Shown here: piece after piece, positions 52,887 through 63,349 of the stretch
Layout of the letters: each line of letters starts with the position of its first letter
Position numbering within the stretch: position 1 is the first letter of the stretch
Source: Puccinia triticina
Taxonomy: Eukaryota; Basidiomycota; Pucciniomycetes; Pucciniales; Pucciniaceae
Direction of reading: 5' to 3'
Length of the DNA: 64,000 nucleotides
Assembly (NCBI RefSeq): GCF_026914185.1
Contig: NC_070561.1
Span: 2,604,001 to 2,668,000 of the forward strand
Notes under the pieces: generated by a model
The model's input: only the letters and a program-made list of their open reading frames with translations
Database searches by the model: none
Told to the model about the DNA's origin: nothing
Translations under genes and position numbers: made by a program

Positions 52887-54840
52887 TCATTCCTGAGCGC
52901 CTCCATTTTTTGACAAGTCGGCCCGGCCTTTTCCGCCTTTATCCGCTGGTCCGCCTCCGCCTATTGCCGCCATCCCTTCCACTAATTGTCGGATCTGATC
53001 CTCCATTGCCGCAATCCTGGCGTTTCCGCGGCCTTTTCCCTTCTTGGTCGGACAGTCGCGGGAGATGTGGCCCTGCGCTCCGCATTGGAAACAGAGTCCT
53101 TCCCGCATCATACGGGCCTTCTCGGAGTCGGATAGTCATCCGTTTAACGCCAATAGGCCCATGGCGTTGGGGTCGATCTTCTGTTTAGCCGGCGCTGTTC
53201 CGGCCTCCGCTCCGCTCATTGCCGTGTCAAGCTCCAGGGCCAAGGTAGCAACCTCATTAATGGTTGTGAATGCCGTGCGGGAAACAATGAGCGCCATCTG
53301 GATGTCCCGCTTCAGACCTTGGCGGTACTGGCTGAGGAGGGTGGGGATTTCCCATCCCGCTGCGGAGGCGTTGTGGTGCTCCATTCCAAACCATAAGTAG
53401 TATTTTATTGCTTTTCTCTACATATATTCATAATTATATTACCCATCTCCCCATAACCCTTCACAAATACCTCATTATTATTGCATATTCAGATTCTACG
53501 CCAAATTTCACCTATAGTCACTCATACATAGTACCCCCTTATCTCCAATGGTTCAGTAGTTATAGAGGATACAAGACTTACAGAAAACCTACAGTTTTCA
53601 TTAGTTACAATACTCATTTCTTTAGTAACTTACTTGAATCATTTCATTACATTCTTTTCACAGACATATTCTCACATACTAAACCCTTTACATACAATGC
53701 TCATCATGTACTATGCCTATTGTACACATTACATCATTGGATCTGTGCTTACCTCTTTCAGTAGTGCTCATCATTACAAGTTGTTACTATGTTCTCATCA
53801 CTCTTCCCCATTAGTACATTCTTTTATTCCCATAACCAGCATTCCCCTTTCAGCATTGCTCATCATTACATACTGTTACTATGTTCACATCACTCTTCCC
53901 CATTTGTACATTCCTTTATTCCCATAGCCAGAATGCCTCCACTGTCTGTGCTCATCCCTCTTTTCATATAAGAACTGTTCTTCCCCCCCTCACTTGTACC
54001 TTATGCAGAATTTATAGAGAATTTTAGATACAGAAATTATAGTGCCCATTCTCATCAACCCATTGCCATTGAATCATTTCCAATTGCTTTCCCCCTTCAA
54101 CCATTGCTCCAACCCTCTCACCTTCAGTAGGCAGTAGTCAGCTCATAGTACTAGCTCCTAAGATCAAGTAGAAATCAGCCACACCTTTTCTTCTTTTTTT
54201 CTTAGTGTTACTCTCATCCCCTCAGCATTAGTCAGGAAGGCAGCCTCATCAGCACCCTTGCATAGCTTACATTAGTACTAGTGTTGCTATCCATTTCCCT
54301 TCCAAGCTCTATTCTCCCCTTTGAGTAGTTCCACAGCGTGCTGGACAAAGGTGTGGGTGTAGTCCGCCACAGAACCGGTCTGCTTCAGCGCTCAGAGGGC
54401 TTGTTCTGCCTTTGCCTTCTTTTCCGGGTCAAAAAACATGCCCCAGAAGGCCGCCGTGAGCTCCGCGTAGGTCAGGGTGGGTGGTTCCACTGCTGCCTGG
54501 TCAAGGAACGGGGCTGCCCACACGCCCGCGGGTCCGGTCATGTACGAGGACACAAAAAGGATTTGTTTCGTGTCGGTCGGGAACAAGTGCTTGTTCACAG
54601 TCATATAGATGCCAACCTGGCGGGCAAACGTCTCCGCCACCGCTCCGCATTCTCCATTGAACTTGTTGGGTTGAGCAATCTTGGGGGTCTTGGTTGCGGT
54701 TGGGGGAGGGGGTGGATTTGGAGTGCGGAGTGCGTCCTCCAACTTGGCCTCGGCCTGGCGGCGTTTTTCCTCCTCATTGTTGGCCTTCTTAGTAATGTCC
54801 GCCAGTTGTTGTTGGAGTTTGGCGGCTTCGGAGGCATCCA
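52887..54840 (-). pseudogene. Chromovirus gag with CCHC zinc knuckle
   Basis: The frame starts MDASEAAKLQQQLADITKKA at 54,840. The capsid part includes PNKFNGECGAVAETFARQVG and FVSSYMTGPAGVWAAPFL. A TGA at 54,392-54,394 (Arg position) and a 922-bp insertion (53,402-54,323) interrupt it. It resumes with WEIPTLLSQYRQGLKRDIQM and, after another TGA near 53,134, the knuckle CFQCGAQGHISRDC. The stop of this frame (TGA) overlaps the ATG of the protease frame in the sequence ATGA at 52,887-52,890. Confidence 0.82.
53402..54323. mobile_element. 922-bp AT-rich insertion in gag
   Basis: A 6-bp repeat AGTAGT lies at 53,396-53,401 and 54,324-54,329, and gag coding similarity stops and restarts at these points. 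The insert holds a roughly 98-bp tandem duplication (CTCATCATTACA...TTCCC at about 53,766 and 53,848). No coding similarity and no inverted ends, so class unknown. Confidence 0.55.
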
Positions 54841-55011
54841 TTGTATTGCTGTGTGATGTTGGAGCGGGATATTCAAGGTTTCTAGGAGTGGATTGCGGGA
54901 TATTCAAGGTTTCGGAGTCGGGATGTTCAAGGTTTCGGAGTCGGAGGGATCTGGTTCTTGTTGGTCTGTTGGGTTCTTGGTCTTTGTCTCCGTTAAGTAG
55001 ATCCTGCAATA

Positions 55012-55213
55012 TGTTAAGGTCTGTTCTGTGGAGAGGAAGATGGGGTCTGGGTTCTGGGGTTCTGGGGGTTCTGGATCCAAGATGGTAGATTGCAGGATGA
55101 GGAAGAGGCTTAGATCTCCAGCCTCTCAAACCTTGAGTATGGTCCGTGACATGTACGTGTAGTCTATGTACATGTGAGTCTGCGCTGCGGAGCCCGCGCT
55201 ACGGCTCATAACA
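55012..55213 (-). repeat. 5' LTR of the chromovirus
   Basis: Partner of 47,987-48,188. Differences I see: GGCTTAGATC/GGCTTGGATC, CTCAAACC/CTCGAACC, TATGGTCC/TATGTTCC, GTAGTCTATG/GTAGTATATG. Confidence 0.92.
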
Positions 55214-55218
55214 TTGAA

Positions 55219-55680
55219 ACTCCCCTTGATTTCTGGTCTCTGTCAGTCATCAAAGGGAGTAGCGACTCCCCTTCATGATCCGTCTGGGTTGGTTACCAAG
55301 AGGAGTTGCTACTCCCCTTGATGAGACCAGTCATTGAGGGGAGTATCAACTCCCCTCAATGATTGGTTGGCGTTGGTCATTGAGGGGAGTTGCTACTACC
55401 CCTGATGATTTTTTTGAAGGGAGTAGCAACTCCCCTCGCTGACTGGTCTGGGTTGGCCATCAAGAGGAGTTGCTACTCCCCTTGATGACCAGTCTGGGTT
55501 GGTCATCGAGAGGAGTTGCTACTCCCCTCAATGACCAGTCTGGGTTGGTCATCAAGAGGAGTTGCTACTCCCCTTGATGACCGGTAGGGACCGGCGACCT
55601 AGGAGAGTCCACTTAATGCCCGGTATGTGCCGGTCACCAAGGGGAGGTGGGAGTAGCAACTCCTCAATGATTGGTCTGCT
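55219..55680. repeat. Hairpin minisatellite, locus 4 (right of the retrotransposon)
   Basis: Eight or more units GGTCATCAAGAGGAGTTGCT / ACTCCCCTTGATGACCAGTC alternate with little divergence between neighbours. Together with 47,830-47,986 it formed one array before the retrotransposon arrived. Confidence 0.8.
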
Positions 55681-55989
55681 CTGGGCGTCAATCCGAGTCC
55701 ACCTGCCCTCAATGACCGCCTCCAGAAGTGTGTTTGGGGTGCGCCCCTCATGTACACCATCTCTGTTGGGGTAAATTGGATTGCACCCCAATATCTAAGC
55801 TCTTTTGGAGTTTTGATGCAAGTACCCCAATGTTTTTGGGGTGGCCAGGTGGGTACCCCTTGAAGATTGGGGTGTAATCAAGAATACCCCAATTTTGTTG
55901 GTGTACCCAGTAGTGTACCCCTTTTTATTGGTGTACATGAAGTAAAAACTTGGGGTGCATTTAGCATGCCCCATTTTTTTCCCCACAAA

Positions 55990-58021
55990 ACTCTGGTTTT
56001 AATAGACTTGGATTAATAATATTGGACACTCATCACCCATTCCAATTTCCACTGGTGAAAGAGAGCATGAACAAAGAAATTCCACCCCATATGCAGGCCA
56101 GCAGCAGTTCAACTAAATTAAAGACTGATAAAACACCCACTGTGAACTTTCCACTTTAAAAGTCACAGAATACAGAGTCAGTTGATAGTGATGCAGAAAT
56201 TCCACTACCAGCTCCCATCAGAAGAACACCATCTTCTACTCCACATAATTTTCCAACAAATGAATAGGAAAAAGCCATCCATAAATTAGTATTAGCCAAT
56301 TTACCCAGAATAAGTGAATGGGCCACATTTTCTGACAAAGGAGAATATGATCCTTAACAATTTATAGAATGGATTGACAGTTTACAAGATGATACAAATG
56401 CACCAGATCAAATCATTTGTTCTAAACTTAATTCATCATTTACAGGACCAGCTGACATATGGTATAATAATAGAAAGAAAGAAGTTCAAGGACCAAAAAA
56501 TTGGGCTTTCTGGAAAGCAGAAATCATTGAGAAATATAGTTCTCCAGAATGGAAAAGAAAAGTCAGAGATGCCTTTAGAAGATCTAAATTTGACGTGTAT
56601 GGTGAAACTGAACCTTCTGAATGGTTTACCAGCCAAGTTAACAGGATACAAGCTGTGGAAAGACACTTGGACAACCAATCTATAAATGATAAATTACTGT
56701 CTCAACTCAACCCCAAAACTGAGTATAACATGCGCCGAGCCATCAGAACTAATGATGATACTTCAGAATTCATTAACCAAATTGAAAGTATAGTGAATGT
56801 TTGTAAAAAAGACAAAGCTAGAAGCAAAACAAACAGAAAAGAAAATTACAAGGATAAGAGATCTGAGACTAAAGAACCAGCAGCTCCTGCTAAGGAAATT
56901 ACATGTTATGGATGTGGTAAGACTGGGCACAAGTCTACCAAATTTCCCAAGAAGATCAGGAAGAAAATAGCTGTAATTCAGAATGAAGATAACCAATTAC
57001 CATGTGAAACTATTAGCATTTCCTCAATAGAATCCCTTCCTAGTGATTCTGATGACTCAGATGATGAATCAGCAAGCAATTCAAATCACACCATAACATG
57101 TAAAGCAAACAAACTTATATCTAATATTTCCAGGATACCAGAGGGTAAAGCAACACCTAATATTAGGAAGTTACCAGTAGTAAAACCTGACCAAGTAGGT
57201 AATATGCACACTACAGGAGGAACAAAAACTAATAATATACTGTGTAACAAGTATAAAATCAAATGTCTCATTGATGGCGGAGCATTCTGTTCAATAATTA
57301 TTCCCAAATTATTAGACATCATTGTGCCTAACTGGAAGACCAAAATATCCTCAGTCAAGAAAGAGAAATTCTACAGCTGCAACAGCAAATTATCCCCACT
57401 AGGTATTATTACTCTAGATATTATTTTCCCACACACAAGAACTAGTGTACAAATTACAGTTGAATTAGTAGTGATGGCAGATTTTAAGATGAAATACATT
57501 ATCCTTGGTAATGATTACATTATTAATTATGGTATTGACGTCATTAATAGTAATGGTAAATACTTTACAATTAATGGAGATCTCTTGACTAAATTTGAAC
57601 TAGGAATTACGGAACAAATTACATTAGAGTAACTAGAATGTAATGCTGTAGAAGCCTCAAAGTTCCCTAACACCATATCTGAAGCCAGAATTTCACCAGA
57701 TCTGACGCCAGAACTAATAGACAAATTAGTTTCATTACTTCATAAATATAAATTAGCCTTTGCTACAGCTGATGAACCCTTTGGATGCATTAAAGGACAT
57801 GAAGTAAGAATCAAGCTTAATACCTCCAGACCTTATCCACCACCATTAAGAAAAGCCTGTTATATTCCAACATCTCCAAGAAGCAGAGAAGCATTACAAC
57901 AACATGTCAATGAATTAGTCAGAATGAAAGTTCTGCGCAAAGTTGGTGCAAATGAGAATGTGGAAGTTACAACACCTGTAATCATTGCGTGGCATAAAGA
58001 TAAGTCCAAGATGGTTGGTGA
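55990..58021 (+). pseudogene. Ty3/gypsy gag-protease-RT fragment, second family
   Basis: The longest open part is 56,595-57,632. The capsid region includes FIEWIDSLQDDTNAPDQI, FTGPADIWYNNRK and PSEWFTSQVNRI. The zinc knuckle reads CYGCGKTGHKSTKF, with the last Cys replaced by Phe. The retroviral-type protease motif is LIDGGAFCS. The reverse transcriptase start RPYPPPLRKACYI, LVRMKVLRKVGANENV, TTPVIIAWHKDKSKMVG is cut at 58,021. Stops are TAA near 56,157, TAG near 56,265, TAA near 56,356 and TAA at 57,630; all replace Gln (CAA/CAG) positions. The AT-rich codon use matches the gag fragment at 42.9-44.4 kb, so both probably belong to one family. Confidence 0.8.
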
Positions 58022-58380
58022 AGTGTCAGCAGTCTGCTAGTAAAGACAGCGCAGACGGCGACAAGTTACGGGCCGCTGTGAGCAAGAGCAACCCGCAACC
58101 AAGCAATTCATCCAAATAGAGAGCGCACAAATGTGGCGCCCTCGAGTGAGACGGCCAGCTTGAGGGAGCAGGCCAGACTTGGCTGTTGAAGGGAGCAATG
58201 CCTGGGTATCTTCTAATAAGATTCCAAGGTGGATAGATCGAAGAGTACCAATGTGCATCGGACCACAAGTTAGCCCAGCACGGCTGGGGAGTACTAGGGA
58301 TTGTTCCTACCAGGGATAATCCCCAGATCCGTTACCACGCCCACCTTTATTGTTGTATTCAACTCTCAACGCCGACTTAC
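58022..58380. repeat. Non-coding segment, possibly an LTR remnant
   Basis: It begins TGTCAGCAGTCTGCTAGTAA where the reverse transcriptase reading stops and ends GCCGACTTAC where the copia LTR starts. It encodes nothing recognisable. TG at the left and a TTTATTG run near the right suggest a solo LTR, without proof. Confidence 0.4.
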
Positions 58381-59024
58381 TGTTAAGAGTCAAGCTTGTG
58401 CCTCAGCCTGAGCTCCTGACTCATGTAGCAGACATGTCCTGCAAATATCACAAGACATGCAATCCTCTCGGATTCTTCCTCTAGTCTCCAAACTTCTCAC
58501 AACTCAACCTAATTTGTCTCATTCGTCTTGCTCATCCCTTGCCTTTTGCTCCGCTCAACCTTTAATGTATCCGACTCAAGTCTCTGCTCATCAAACTCAT
58601 TAGGAAAGACTCTCTCAGCCAGCCAAACCAACAAACCCGACAATCTCAACATACTTAAACTCAAAAGCATTCTCATTCCTCTTGCCTTCTCCGGGGAACC
58701 AGCTCAATTCTACTCTTGACATTATCCTTGATAGTCTCAACAAATCATCAATATTCATCTTCCTGACTATCCGTTCCTCCAGAAGACAAACAATCAATCA
58801 GTCTTCAAACTCGTCCAAACCACAAGCTCAATCAACCGCCTCAGCAATCAAAGCTCTCTTTGGTCGTATGTTGTGCTCTTGTTTCTTTTTTTATCTTTTG
58901 CCCTTATTGACAATGTTTTTTTTTAGTCTGCTCTTTCTTCCCATCTCTCTTATCATCCACTTTTTGTCATGCTCTTCTTTTGTTGTGTTTGCCTTCAGGT
59001 ACATTTTCTTTTTCTTTTTTTGTC
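58381..59024 (+). repeat. 5' LTR of the copia element (right end not fixed)
   Basis: Aligned with 63,350-64,000, it shares the sequence to at least 59,024; the true end lies between there and the gag start at 59,154. The two LTRs differ by a handful of substitutions and small indels. Confidence 0.85.
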
Positions 59025-59153
59025 TTCATTCTTCTTGTGTCTCTTTGTCTAACACATGCAATTACTTCAGTTTGATTATTAACAGATTTACAGTCTCGCG
59101 TTCTCGGAACCAGTACAATTCCTCAAATCAAACTCACAAGGCAAACATTCAAC

Positions 59154-60092
59154 ATGTCCAACTCTGACAGAGTGGACAACATCAGCCAACAAAATATTCC
59201 TTTACTCAATGGCGACGATTATGCGCATTGGAGTGATTGAATGATGATATATCTTTGTGGAAGAAAGCTTTTCGATGTCTGTCAAATTGATTCCGACAAG
59301 GATGGTAAAAACAACACCGACAAAGATGCAGAAGACAAGACCATGGCAGATTCTAAAGAAAACAACTTTCTCGCAATTTCTCTCATCACTGCTAGACTTG
59401 AGGAAAAATGCTTTAATGAGGTTGTCAACTTGGAGACTCGTCACAGCGCCGCTCTTCTATGGTCAAAAATTGCAGACTGCTACGCTTCTCAGTCCATCAT
59501 TAATCAAGGCCATGTCTTCATGAAATGGTCTGCAATCAAATACACCGGTGACTTGCAACTCTTCATTGACCCTATCCAAAAACAACTTTGTGAAATTGAA
59601 CTGGTCAAAAAGAAGATGCCCGGCGACGTACTTTCCTATGAAATTCTCGGTAAACTCATGGGAAATAAGGACGTCGATATGATTGTAGATAAGATTGCTC
59701 TCTCCGAAGAAACTGTTGCAACTCCTTATAGCTGTCTCGACGCCCTTCGGCTCTTTAGGACTCACACCTTATCTAAAGCCATGCATCAAGACAGCGGTAA
59801 ACAATCCGCCTCAGCCCTTGTTACGACAGCCCCATCTAAATTTCCTCAAAAGATCGTTCATTTATGCGCTGGAAGTGAGCACAATCCTCTGTCAACCTCT
59901 CATCCGGAAAGCCAATTTTATCACAAATACCCAAATATCAGAACTCAGAAGCCAAAAAACGCGAGTGCCTCTCCTGCTCAAGCTTCTGCTTTCGTCGCTT
60001 CCGCCGGAAAACTCTCCGACAAAACTCTTGTAATGGACACTGCAGCCACTCACATCACATGCTCAGTGATGGCGCTCTCTTCACTAATCTAA
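59154..60092 (+). pseudogene. Copia gag and start of protease
   Basis: Starts MSNSDRVDNISQQNIPLLNG; NGDDYAHWSD is followed by TGA at 59,238-59,240, where a Trp is expected. The body (SAALLWSKIADCYAS, LVKKKMPGDVLSYEIL) is a UBN2-type copia gag. The protease motif LVMDTAATHITC is at 60,031-60,060, after which the frame shifts by one base. I see no intact CCHC knuckle. Confidence 0.82.
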
Positions 60093-62242
60093 TAAATGAG
60101 AAAGTCGCCATCACAACTGGGAATCCCAATGACTCTCTCCACGCTCAAGGCCATGGATCCGCAAGGATATTCACCAACGGAAAACACATTGACCTATCAA
60201 ACTGTCTTTATGTTCCCAACATCTCTCAACAGTTGATTTCCCTCGGTCTTCTTTTTCCTGGAACCCTTGTTATTCAGAAACAGAACAATACTTTTTCTGT
60301 CTCTGATGGAGACCAAGTCATGTTTACCGGTAACATAATCAATGGACTACTCCATTCCACCTACTCAGTTCTGGTTGCTCTTCTTTCTAAATCTTTGCCC
60401 GTATCAAATATCTGGCATTTTTGACTCAGTCACCCAAGCAATCAAATTCTCAAATTGATGCGGCTATCATCTCCTGATTCAAACAATTCCTGTGATGTGT
60501 GTCTCTGTTCCAAGATGACTCGTCTCCCTTTTTCCAATCACTTCTCTCCAGCCCAATTTCCACTACATCGTCTTCACATTGATCTAGTTGGACCAATCAT
60601 TCCTTCCACTCTCTCCGGTTTCAAATATTTTTTGACTGTTGTTGACCAATTTTCATCCTTTAAATTCATTTGATTTCTTAAATCAAAGTCAGACAGGCTG
60701 GACTCGCTGAAAACGCTCATCGCATCCTTGGAAAATATTCAGGATTGCCACGTCAAAGAAATCGTTTCCAACAATGGAGGGGAATTTGTCAACCAAGCTT
60801 TTGAAGCTTTTACCTTAGAAAAGGGTATTAGCCACCTCTTTGCTCCTCCGTACACTCCAGAGCTCAATGGATTCGCGGAAAGGGCAAACAGGACCATTCT
60901 CGACAAAGCGCGCTGCTTGTTGTCCACCAGTAATCTTCCAAAGTCCTATTGGGGTGAAGCGGTCAACACAGCCACCTTTCTCTCCAATCTCTTGGTCACT
61001 CCCTCGCGCTCAAACAAATCTCCATACAAACTGTGGACAAAAACCGCTGCTCCTCTCCAACGGATAAAAACGTTTGGTTGTCAAGTTGCTATCTCGGTCC
61101 CAAAACATCGCCAATCGTGGAAATTAGCCAACACTGGCGAGTTGGGCATCCTCGTTGGCTTTGAAAATGATGGAGCAATCTACAGAGTAGTCCGTATCAG
61201 CAATGGAAAGCTCATTTGTACTAGGCACGCAATATTCAAGGAATCAATCTTTCCTTCTTTATCTGGATCTAATCCCATTCCTGTTTCCAGCAACAATCAA
61301 TTTATTGTTGATGACGCTCCCTCTCTCACTTTTGATCCAATTGAAGACAAAGAATTCCACGACTTCCCCAAGCACTCAGACTCCGATTCTGATACCTCAG
61401 ACAGTTCTAAGTCTGACTCTGTCACCAATATCCCTGCTGAGAATCCCGCTGCAACTCCCATCCCAGAGGATCTTCCTGTCACTTCGTCCAACATCATTCG
61501 GGGCGATATTACCTCCAAAAACATTATTCACCATCCTCGGAGACCTCGCGCTTTTGTCATGCAAGTCAACAATGAGATCCCAAAGCACTTTCACCAGGCA
61601 GTCAATTGTTGCGAAGCTCAAGAATGGATCACTGCCATCAAGAAAGAACTTGACGCAATGGAAACTCTGAAAGTCTGGTCCGTTGTGAACATCATTCCCG
61701 GGGTAAAACTGGTCGGTACTACCTGGGTTTTTCGAAAGAAAAAGGATGGATCCTGCGCCATTGAATTTAAAGCCCGGCTTTGTGCACAGGGTTTCTCTCA
61801 AACCTACGGCGTCAACTTTTCCAAAACGTTTGCGCCCACTGGACGATTGAACTCCCTCCGTTTTCTCATCTCATTCGCTGCCGCCATGAACTGGGAAATC
61901 CAACAACTGGACGTTAAAACTGCTTTCCTCAATGCTGACCTAGAGGAGGCAGTCTACCTATTGATCCCTCAAGGTGTCTCTGCCGACAAGAAAACTCAGT
62001 GCCTAAAACTCCACAAAGCAATATATGGCCTCAAACAAGCTCCCCTAGCATGGTACAATCGGCTATCCTCTTGGTTAATTAGCGTTGGCTTCTCTTGTGC
62101 TGTATCCGACCCTTGTGTCTTCTATTGACTTGTCCCTGATCCAATCTATCTCTTCATCCACGTTGATGACATTGCCGTATTTGGACCGCAAGTCGAACCT
62201 TTCAAAATCTCCATCAAAAAGGAATTCAACATGAAAGACTTG

Positions 62243-62454
62243 TAGAGACTGTAAAATGAAGATGTGTCTGGTGAGAGTCGAACTCACAACCTCAGCTATG
62301 CTGAGACACATACTAGAGTGCTGCCTTTACCAACTAGGCTACAGACGCTTGTGGCTGCCAGCTGGGTGGTTGGTTGGTAGTGCTCATGGGTCGATCCGAC
62401 AGCCCTCCATACTGTGGTGATACATCATGGTAGCAGACTAACAGACAACTCAAC
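62243..62454 (-). mobile_element. 212-bp insertion carrying a tRNA-like sequence
   Basis: Perfect 8-bp target duplication AAGACTTG at 62,235-62,242 and 62,455-62,462; removing insert plus one copy restores the RT reading MKDLGKADLLLG. No inverted ends. The tRNA-like part is oriented opposite to the copia genes and is preceded on its own strand by about 105 bp and followed by TTTT. It may be a SINE-like element, although the tRNA part is not at its 5' end. Confidence 0.75.
62263..62348 (-). tRNA. tRNA-like sequence, isotype not assignable
   Basis: On the minus strand an 86-nt stretch has an acceptor pair GCGTCTG/CAGACAC (one mismatch), TA at positions 8-9, a D arm GCCTAGTTGGTAAAGGC with an A-box match, a hairpin CTCAGCATAGCTGAG in variable-arm position and a T arm GTGAGTTCGACTCTCAC with a B-box match. 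The length suits a class II (Leu/Ser) tRNA. The anticodon stem pairs poorly (GCAC/GTGT with an 8-base loop), so it is probably a degenerate or SINE-borne copy. Confidence 0.55.
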
Positions 62455-63335
62455 AAGACTTGGGAAAAGCGGATCTGCTACTTGGAATAAAAATCTTGCA
62501 TCAACCTGGCGCCATCGTTCTAACTCAACAGCATTATGTCAATTCTGTTTTGGATCTCTATGGCATGAAAATGTGTCGACCAGCCTCCCCACCTCTCGTG
62601 CCAAATTCGCATCTTGGACAACCATCAAAGGAAGAAATTGATCAATTCCTTTCTCTTGGTGAAAATTATTGCAGTGCCATTGGGGCTCTCAGTTACCTCA
62701 GCACCGCAACCCGTCCGGACATTGCCTATTCGGTTAGCAATCTTTCTCAGTTTTTGGAAAATCCTGGCGTACAGCACTGGGATGCCTTCAAACACGTGCT
62801 GCAATATCTCAGTGGCACGCCGGACTACGGCCTAGTGTACTCTTGTGGATTGCCGTCCCCTCTCCGTGGTTTCACCAATGCCGACTGGGGCAACTGCCCA
62901 GTCACTCGCCGATTAGTAACCGGATTCCTTGCCCTTTTTAATAACCATCTGAATTGTTGGCAAACAAGGAAGCAACCAGTTGTATCTCTCTCATCATGCG
63001 AAGCAGAATACCGTGCGCTCACCGACTTCTCCTGCAAACTCCTTTGGCTTCGACAACTTTGCATCAAACTTCAACTGACTACTCTTGATGAACCTACCGT
63101 TGTCCACAAGGACAATCAAGGATGCATTGCAGTAGCCAACTTCAAAGCCAACACAAATTCAAAAAAAATGAAACATGTCAAGATCCAACTTCACTTTATT
63201 CGCGATGTAATCAAAGCGTCCAAGATCGTTCTTCAATACACTCTTACTGTTGAAATGCTTGCCAACTTCCTTACCAAGTTGGTCCCTTGTCCTGTGTTGA
63301 TCAAATTTCTCTCTGCCATTGGTCTTCTACAACTA

Positions 63336-63349
63336 GAGGAAAGGGGGGG
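63336..63349 (+). other. Polypurine tract of the copia element
   Basis: AGAGGAAAGGGGGGG stands directly before the 3' LTR. Confidence 0.75.

Larger units (their letters stand above)
48319..52890 (-). pseudogene. Chromovirus pol (protease, RT, RNase H, integrase, chromodomain)
   Basis: In order on the minus strand: protease with LIDFGATHDVL (usual DSGA altered); a Pro-rich linker carrying an internal duplication (52.05-52.15 and 52.32-52.41 kb); reverse transcriptase with LRPCFDYRKLNALT, KLDLRNAY and AYLDDIMVY; RNase H with LEGDCSDFALGAVL; integrase with GHPGPSC, then, past a 507-bp insertion, PWTDISYDLITDLPESRSHN, TAYHPRTDGQSE and a GPY/F-like segment. A chromodomain (YLVSWRGFGPAENSWEPEANL) closes it. 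Breaks are TGA near 51,856-51,864, TGA near 49,050, a frame change between RT segments near 51,300, and the insertion at 49,480-49,986. The chromodomain normally steers integration to heterochromatin. Confidence 0.88.
47987..55213 (-). mobile_element. Ty3/gypsy chromovirus, complete but decayed
   Basis: Two 202-bp LTRs begin TG and end CA. A perfect 5-bp duplication TTGAA is at 47,982-47,986 and 55,214-55,218, giving 7,227 bp in all. Genes run on the minus strand: gag, zinc knuckle, protease, reverse transcriptase/RNase H, integrase and a C-terminal chromodomain. I count about four differences between the LTRs, so insertion is fairly recent. The element is nevertheless broken by in-frame TGA codons and by two later insertions (49,480-49,986 and 53,402-54,323). 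It lies in the hairpin minisatellite of the 47.5-56.0 kb element. Confidence 0.9.
47508..55972. mobile_element. Inverted-repeat DNA element with 8-bp target duplication, split by a retrotransposon
   Basis: The left end GGGGCATGCTAAATGCACCC continues identically for about 37 bases in the inverted right end. An 8-bp repeat ATTTTTTT flanks it at 47,500-47,507 and 55,973-55,980; its low complexity lowers the weight of this match, but the ends and flank coincide exactly. Without the nested 7.2-kb retrotransposon the element is about 1.23 kb. Its subterminal regions are full of GGGGT/ACCCC palindromes and its core is the hairpin minisatellite. An 8-bp duplication suggests hAT-like mobilisation (inference). 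No transposase. Confidence 0.72.

Noticed and set aside
62263..62348. Functional host tRNA gene with an assigned isotype
   Set aside because: The anticodon stem does not pair properly and the sequence lies in an insertion; isotype cannot be justified.
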